In this document: positions 60,606-64,000 of the stretch, piece by piece | Numbering within the stretch: the stretch's first letter is position 1 | Layout: each line of letters opens with the position of its first letter | From: Salinispora oceanensis | GTDB taxonomy: Bacteria > Actinomycetota > Actinomycetes > Mycobacteriales > Micromonosporaceae | Length of the DNA: 64,000 nt | Assembly (NCBI RefSeq): GCF_000383575.1 | Contig: NZ_KB911579.1 | Span: 2,822,523 to 2,886,522 of the forward strand | Reading direction: 5' to 3' | Notes under the pieces: generated by a model | What the model saw: the letters and a program-made list of their open reading frames with translations, nothing else | Told to the model about the DNA's origin: nothing | Database searches by the model: none | Position numbers and translations under genes: made by a program

Positions 60606-61262
60606 CTACGCCGGAAACAGCACCGCCGCGGTGCGGACCAGGCCGCCCGCAACGGCGAACCGGCCGGACACCGTGGCCGGTGGGGCGGGCACCGGGGCGG
60701 CGGCTACCCGCGCGGGGGCGATCCGGGCGGTGAATCGACCCGCTTCGGGATCCAACGTCACGGTCGCGTCATGGAAGTCCAGCCAGGTTCCGACGACCGG
60801 GTGCCAGACCTTGTAGACCGTCTCCTTCGCGCTGAACACCACGGTCGGCCAGGAGACGCCGCTGGGCAGCCGCGGAAACAGCGCCTCCTCCTCGGGTAGG
60901 CAGATCGCCGAGACCACCCCCGGGTCCAGCGGCCGGTGCTGCTCGGCGTCGAGGCCGACCGACCGGATCTCGTCGGCCCGGGCCGCGGCGGCGGCGCAGT
61001 AACCGCGGGTGTGGGTGATCGCCCCGACCACCCCGGCCGGCCAGACCGGCGCTCGGTTGGCGGCGGTGGGGACGGCGACCGGGGGCCGGCCGAGCGCGGA
61101 GATGGCGCGGCGTGCGCAGACGCGACCGGCGGTGAAGTCACGACGCCGGCTGGTCACCACTCGATCGCCGAGGCCCGCCTGCTCCTCCGGCAACAGCGCA
61201 CCCTCCCAGTCGGGCGGCTCCGCGACCGCGACCGCGACGGTGGCGGGCAGCAGGTCACGCAT
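60606..61262 (-). CDS. 4'-phosphopantetheinyl transferase (EntD/Sfp superfamily)
   Basis: 218 aa. Motifs are TSRRRDFTAGRVCARRA (CoA binding), GAITHTRGYCAAA, VGLDAEQHR (Mg2+ ligands) and FSAKETVYKVWHP (catalytic Glu-Lys). This is the EntD-like type that activates carrier proteins of NRPS/PKS. No carrier protein lies in this window, so the target must be elsewhere unless the gene belongs to the adenylation pair for another reason. Confidence 0.9.
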   Translation of the reverse strand: MRDLLPATVAVAVAEPPDWEGALLPEEQAGLGDRVVTSRRRDFTAGRVCARRAISALGRPPVAVPTAANRAPVWPAGVVGAITHTRGYCAAAAARADEIRSVGLDAEQHRPLDPGVVSAICLPEEEALFPRLPSGVSWPTVVFSAKETVYKVWHPVVGTWLDFHDATVTLDPEAGRFTARIAPARVAAAPVPAPPATVSGRFAVAGGLVRTAAVLFPA

Positions 61263-61674
61263 CGAATGCTCCGGTGAGGTGTCGCCGACGGAAGGTCCGT
61301 GCGGCGCGGTCCAGAGCCTGCGTGCCGGTCATGGCTGCCCAAGGTAACGCACTCGCCGTGATGCTGCTGGAGTCCCTCCGTGCGGAAGCCCCGCCCCGGC
61401 GGTTGATAGTGGTTCATCCGCGTCGACCGCAACAACCGCCCGGCGTGGCGATCGTCGTAAATCTGACCCAACCTGGCCAGTTGTGCCGCCGCTGCAACCT
61501 GGTTAAGCTTTTGTTGCGCGCTCCAATCGCCCGCTTCCCCCGTGGCAGGCGATCGGAGCGCGCTTTTTCGTGGCAGGGCCCGCACGTCTCGTGCGGGCCC
61601 TGCCCGTTATCCCGGGCGCCGAGGGTCGGGCCGGTCAGACCCAAGCAGGACCGGTCAGCGCCGAGCCGGACCGG
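61263..61674. other. Intergenic region, possible small RNA
   Basis: 412 bp between PPTase (start) and pmt (end), both on the minus strand. No convincing ORF. It ends in a strong plus-strand terminator (61516-61568), so a plus-strand transcript of unknown kind may be made here. Confidence 0.4.
61516..61568 (+). terminator. Plus-strand intrinsic terminator with no upstream plus-strand gene
   Basis: GCGCGCTCCAATCGCC (61516-61531) pairs with GGCGATCGGAGCGCGC (61548-61563), one mismatch, followed by TTTTT (61564-61568). The U-tract is on the plus strand, while both flanking genes are on the minus strand. Readthrough from pmt on the minus strand would meet the hairpin without a U-tract. Confidence 0.75.
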
Positions 61675-63366
61675 TTAGATCCACCGGCCGTCCAGCCACA
61701 TTCGGTTGGACCAGCTGTCGTATGGAAGCGGCTCGCCGACGAAGATTGGATAGAAGTAGGCGAAGTTGAGCGCCACCAGTAACACGTACCCCCCGGCGAT
61801 GACCGCGCCGACGAGCCGTCGATCTCCGTCGCCCGCTGGTGCGGTCTCCGACAGGCGCTCCGGAGCGGTCGCCGCGGACCTGCCGATGATCACACCCAGT
61901 ACATAGGTCACGGCGAGCACCAGGAACGGTAGTGCTGGGGCGGTGTAGAAGGAGAACATGGTCCGGCCGCTGTCCGCCGCGTACCAGAACCAGGGCAACA
62001 GCCCGGACGCCACACAGAGCAGGATCGCCCCGGCCCGCCAGTCGCGTCGCGCGAGGCCCAGCCAGGCGAGCGCGGCCAGGGCGGGTAGGAACGACCACCA
62101 GAGCAGCGGTGTGCCCAGCAGCAGCACCTCGGTGGCGCAACTCGCCGCGGCGCAGGGTCCCTCGGCCGACCAGTAGAACGCGACCGGTCGCGCCAGGAGG
62201 AGCCACTGCCAGGGCCAGGACTGGTAGGTGTGGGCGTCGTCGAGCTGCGAGTGGAAGCCGTACGCGGCCTTGTGATACTCGATGAGGTTCTGTAGCGCCC
62301 CGATGACGGGGGTGTCGCTCAGCGGGGCGTTCGGCCACCGCTGTGCGTCGGGCACCCGGTAGTACCCCTCGTCGCCCAGCAGCCACCCGGACCAGGCGGC
62401 GACATAGGCGACCACCATCAGGAGTCCGGCCAGCGCCAGCCAGGGGGTCTCGTCGAGCAGGGTGCGCCGCCACGGCCGGCGTACTCCGGCGGAGCGGCGG
62501 GCGCCGACCTCCCAGAAGACCACCAGGAGCACGAACGCCGGGAGGAAGTACAGCGCACTCCACTTCACCGCGCAGGCGCAGCCGAACAGCACCCCGGCGA
62601 CCAGTCGCCACCACGGCCACCTCCGCCAGCCACCGACTGGTCGGTCGGTGGTTGGTGGGTGGACCGGGTCCGACTCGGGGTCGAGGGTCTCCGCCCAGCG
62701 GCGGCGCCGGGCGTCGCGGTCGAGAACCAGTGCGCCGAACGACGCCAACACGAAGAAGAGCAGGAAGATGTCGAGCAGCGCGGTGCGGGACAACACGAGG
62801 TGGAAGCCGTCCAGGGCCAGCAGAAGCCCGGCGGCGCAGCCCAGCACCGTGGAGCCGAAGAGCCGGCGGGCGATCCGGACCAGGAGTAGCACCGAGAGGG
62901 TGCCGATCAGGGCCGCCGAGAATCGCCAGCCCACCTCGGGGGCGGTGGTGAGCAGGTGCCCGGCGGCAACGACCCCCTGTTCGGTGTCGCTGTAGCCGAA
63001 GGCCCACTCGCCGAGCCCGATGAGCCACTTGCCCAGGGGTGGATGGACCACGTACGACGGGCCGCCGTCCTGGTAGTTCCACTCGACGCCCCGGTCGATC
63101 AACCCCCAGCCGTCGCGGGCGTAGTAGACCTCGTCGAAGATCTTGCCCGGCGGGTTCCCGAGGTTGACGAAGCGCAGGACCGCCGCGATCGTGACGATCA
63201 CCGCGGTGGCCAGCCAAGACCGCCGGTCGAGCCGGTTGTCAACGGTGGCCAGCCGGCGGCGGACGATGTCGGGAAGGCGGTTGCCGAGGGGCTGGCCCCG
63301 GTCCGTCTGCTCGGGCTGCTCCGGCCCGGCTTGGCCGGCGGGTTGCGCTGTTGACGCCTGGGTCAC
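61675..63366 (-). CDS. pmt: Dolichyl-phosphate-mannose protein O-mannosyltransferase (Rv1002c-like)
   Basis: 563 aa from the GTG at 63366. A GT39/PMT-type membrane enzyme with about 10-11 helices. The first extracytoplasmic loop has FDEVYYARDGW (catalytic Asp-Glu) and HPPLGKW, and the C-terminus has PYDSWSNRMWLDGRWI. It transfers mannose from polyprenyl-phosphate to secreted proteins. As in mycobacteria it is divergent from rsmI. Confidence 0.92.
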   Translation of the reverse strand: MTQASTAQPAGQAGPEQPEQTDRGQPLGNRLPDIVRRRLATVDNRLDRRSWLATAVIVTIAAVLRFVNLGNPPGKIFDEVYYARDGWGLIDRGVEWNYQDGGPSYVVHPPLGKWLIGLGEWAFGYSDTEQGVVAAGHLLTTAPEVGWRFSAALIGTLSVLLLVRIARRLFGSTVLGCAAGLLLALDGFHLVLSRTALLDIFLLFFVLASFGALVLDRDARRRRWAETLDPESDPVHPPTTDRPVGGWRRWPWWRLVAGVLFGCACAVKWSALYFLPAFVLLVVFWEVGARRSAGVRRPWRRTLLDETPWLALAGLLMVVAYVAAWSGWLLGDEGYYRVPDAQRWPNAPLSDTPVIGALQNLIEYHKAAYGFHSQLDDAHTYQSWPWQWLLLARPVAFYWSAEGPCAAASCATEVLLLGTPLLWWSFLPALAALAWLGLARRDWRAGAILLCVASGLLPWFWYAADSGRTMFSFYTAPALPFLVLAVTYVLGVIIGRSAATAPERLSETAPAGDGDRRLVGAVIAGGYVLLVALNFAYFYPIFVGEPLPYDSWSNRMWLDGRWI

Positions 63367-63451
63367 CTCGTGATCGTAAGCTGCCAAGGTGGGCCGGCGG
63401 GCCCGCCGCCCCAAGGAAGACCCATAACTGTCGATGAAGGAGCGTCCTTTC

Positions 63452-64000
63452 GTGGATGCGAAGTCCGATGTCGGACGCCTGGTCCTGCTCGGCGCGCCGC
63501 TCGGAAACCCGGCCGACGCCTCCGCCCGGCTCCGCGAGGTGCTCGCCACGGCTGACCTGGTGGCAGCCGAGGACACCCGGCGCCTGGCGCGGTTGGCCCG
63601 GGAGCTCGAGGTGACCCTTTCTGGGCGGATAGTCTCATATTTTGAGGGGAACGAGGAGCGCCGTACGCCAGAACTTGTCGAGGCGCTCCGCGCCGGCCTC
63701 AGCGTGGCCCTGATCACCGATGGCGGCATGCCCAGCGTCTCTGACCCGGGCTACCGGCTGGTCCGGGCGGCGGTGGACGCTGGGATACCGGTCACCGCCG
63801 CCCCCGGCCCCAGCGCGGTCACCACCGCCCTCACCCTCTCCGGGCTGGCCAGCGACCGGTTCTGCTTCGAGGGCTTCCTGCCCCGCAGCCCGGGCTCGCG
63901 CCGCGCCCGGCTGACCGCGCTCGCCACCGAGGAACGCACCCTGGTCTTCTTCGAGGCGCCGCACCGGGTCGCCGCGGCCCTCGCCGACCTGGCCGCGGCG
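63452..64000 (+). CDS. rsmI: 16S rRNA (cytidine1402-2'-O)-methyltransferase RsmI (C-terminus off window)
   Basis: The first 183 codons of RsmI. RLVLLGAPLGNPAD, VAAEDTRRLARL, ISYFEGNEERRTPEL-type loop, ALITDGGMPSVSDPG and AAPGPSAVTTALTLSGL are family motifs. GTG 63452 has AAGGAG (63437-63442) 9 nt upstream; an in-frame ATG at 63434 is an alternative. It modifies the decoding-site C1402. Confidence 0.93.
   Translation, partial: MDAKSDVGRLVLLGAPLGNPADASARLREVLATADLVAAEDTRRLARLARELEVTLSGRIVSYFEGNEERRTPELVEALRAGLSVALITDGGMPSVSDPGYRLVRAAVDAGIPVTAAPGPSAVTTALTLSGLASDRFCFEGFLPRSPGSRRARLTALATEERTLVFFEAPHRVAAALADLAAA

Noticed and set aside
61516..61568. Considered as a 6C-type small RNA hairpin
   Set aside because: The loop has only five consecutive C and there is no second C-rich hairpin.

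Overview
The window reads as a chromosomal segment of a high-GC actinobacterium, most likely Micromonosporaceae (Salinispora or Micromonospora-like). The inference rests on very GC-rich codon use, many GTG and TTG starts behind GGAGG sites, an actinobacterial LexA box, and gene order that follows Mycobacterium tuberculosis in two blocks: Rv1220c-htrA-tatB-mrp-Rv1232c at 0-6.4 kb, and Rv0991c/Rv0992c-galU-moeA-rimJ-Rv0996 ... pmt-rsmI at 25-33 kb and 61.7-64 kb. The species was not tested by any search.

Layout. 1-6.4 kb: start of an O-methyltransferase (apparent ATC start), HtrA protease, TatB, a Tyr phosphatase, Mrp ATPase, a DUF1003 membrane protein and an MgtE-N/CBS protein. 6.4-24 kb: housekeeping and metabolic genes. 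Among them, a CoA-ester lyase (9.9 kb), an acyl-CoA dehydrogenase (12.7 kb) and a MaoC dehydratase (16.4 kb) look like dispersed lower-part enzymes of the ethylmalonyl-CoA pathway. A radical SAM protein sits under a perfect LexA box. 24-33 kb: a secreted nuclease, FmdB, 5-formyl-THF cyclo-ligase, a HAMP-GAF-GGDEF cyclase, then galU-moeA(Glp)-rimJ-GlpR/SepX and a tRNA-Ala(CGC) gene.

32.9-61.6 kb is a variable block inserted between the core genes glpR/sepX and pmt. It opens with a 3.58-kb island bounded by 109-bp direct repeats made of the 3' half of the tRNA plus its terminator hairpin. The island carries TetR, a DHA2 drug exporter, an IS110 remnant and a small membrane protein, but no integrase. 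Next come a second resistance-type module (TetR, UvrA-like ABC protein, a second DHA2 exporter, with a shared candidate operator), a decayed DrrB-like permease, a trypsin-fold protein whose catalytic triad is replaced, DinB, a lipase and PhoD.

Two systems stand out. At 48.4-56.4 kb there is an eight-gene orphan complex I membrane arm (nuoA, a NuoB-NuoD-like fusion without the N2 cysteines, nuoH, J, K, L, M, N), with no NADH-, flavin- or Fe-S-binding subunit. At 56.5-61.3 kb a free-standing NRPS-type adenylation enzyme overlaps a TmpA-like membrane flavoprotein reductase, next to an enoyl-CoA hydratase and a phosphopantetheinyl transferase but no carrier protein. The window ends in protein O-mannosyltransferase and the start of rsmI.
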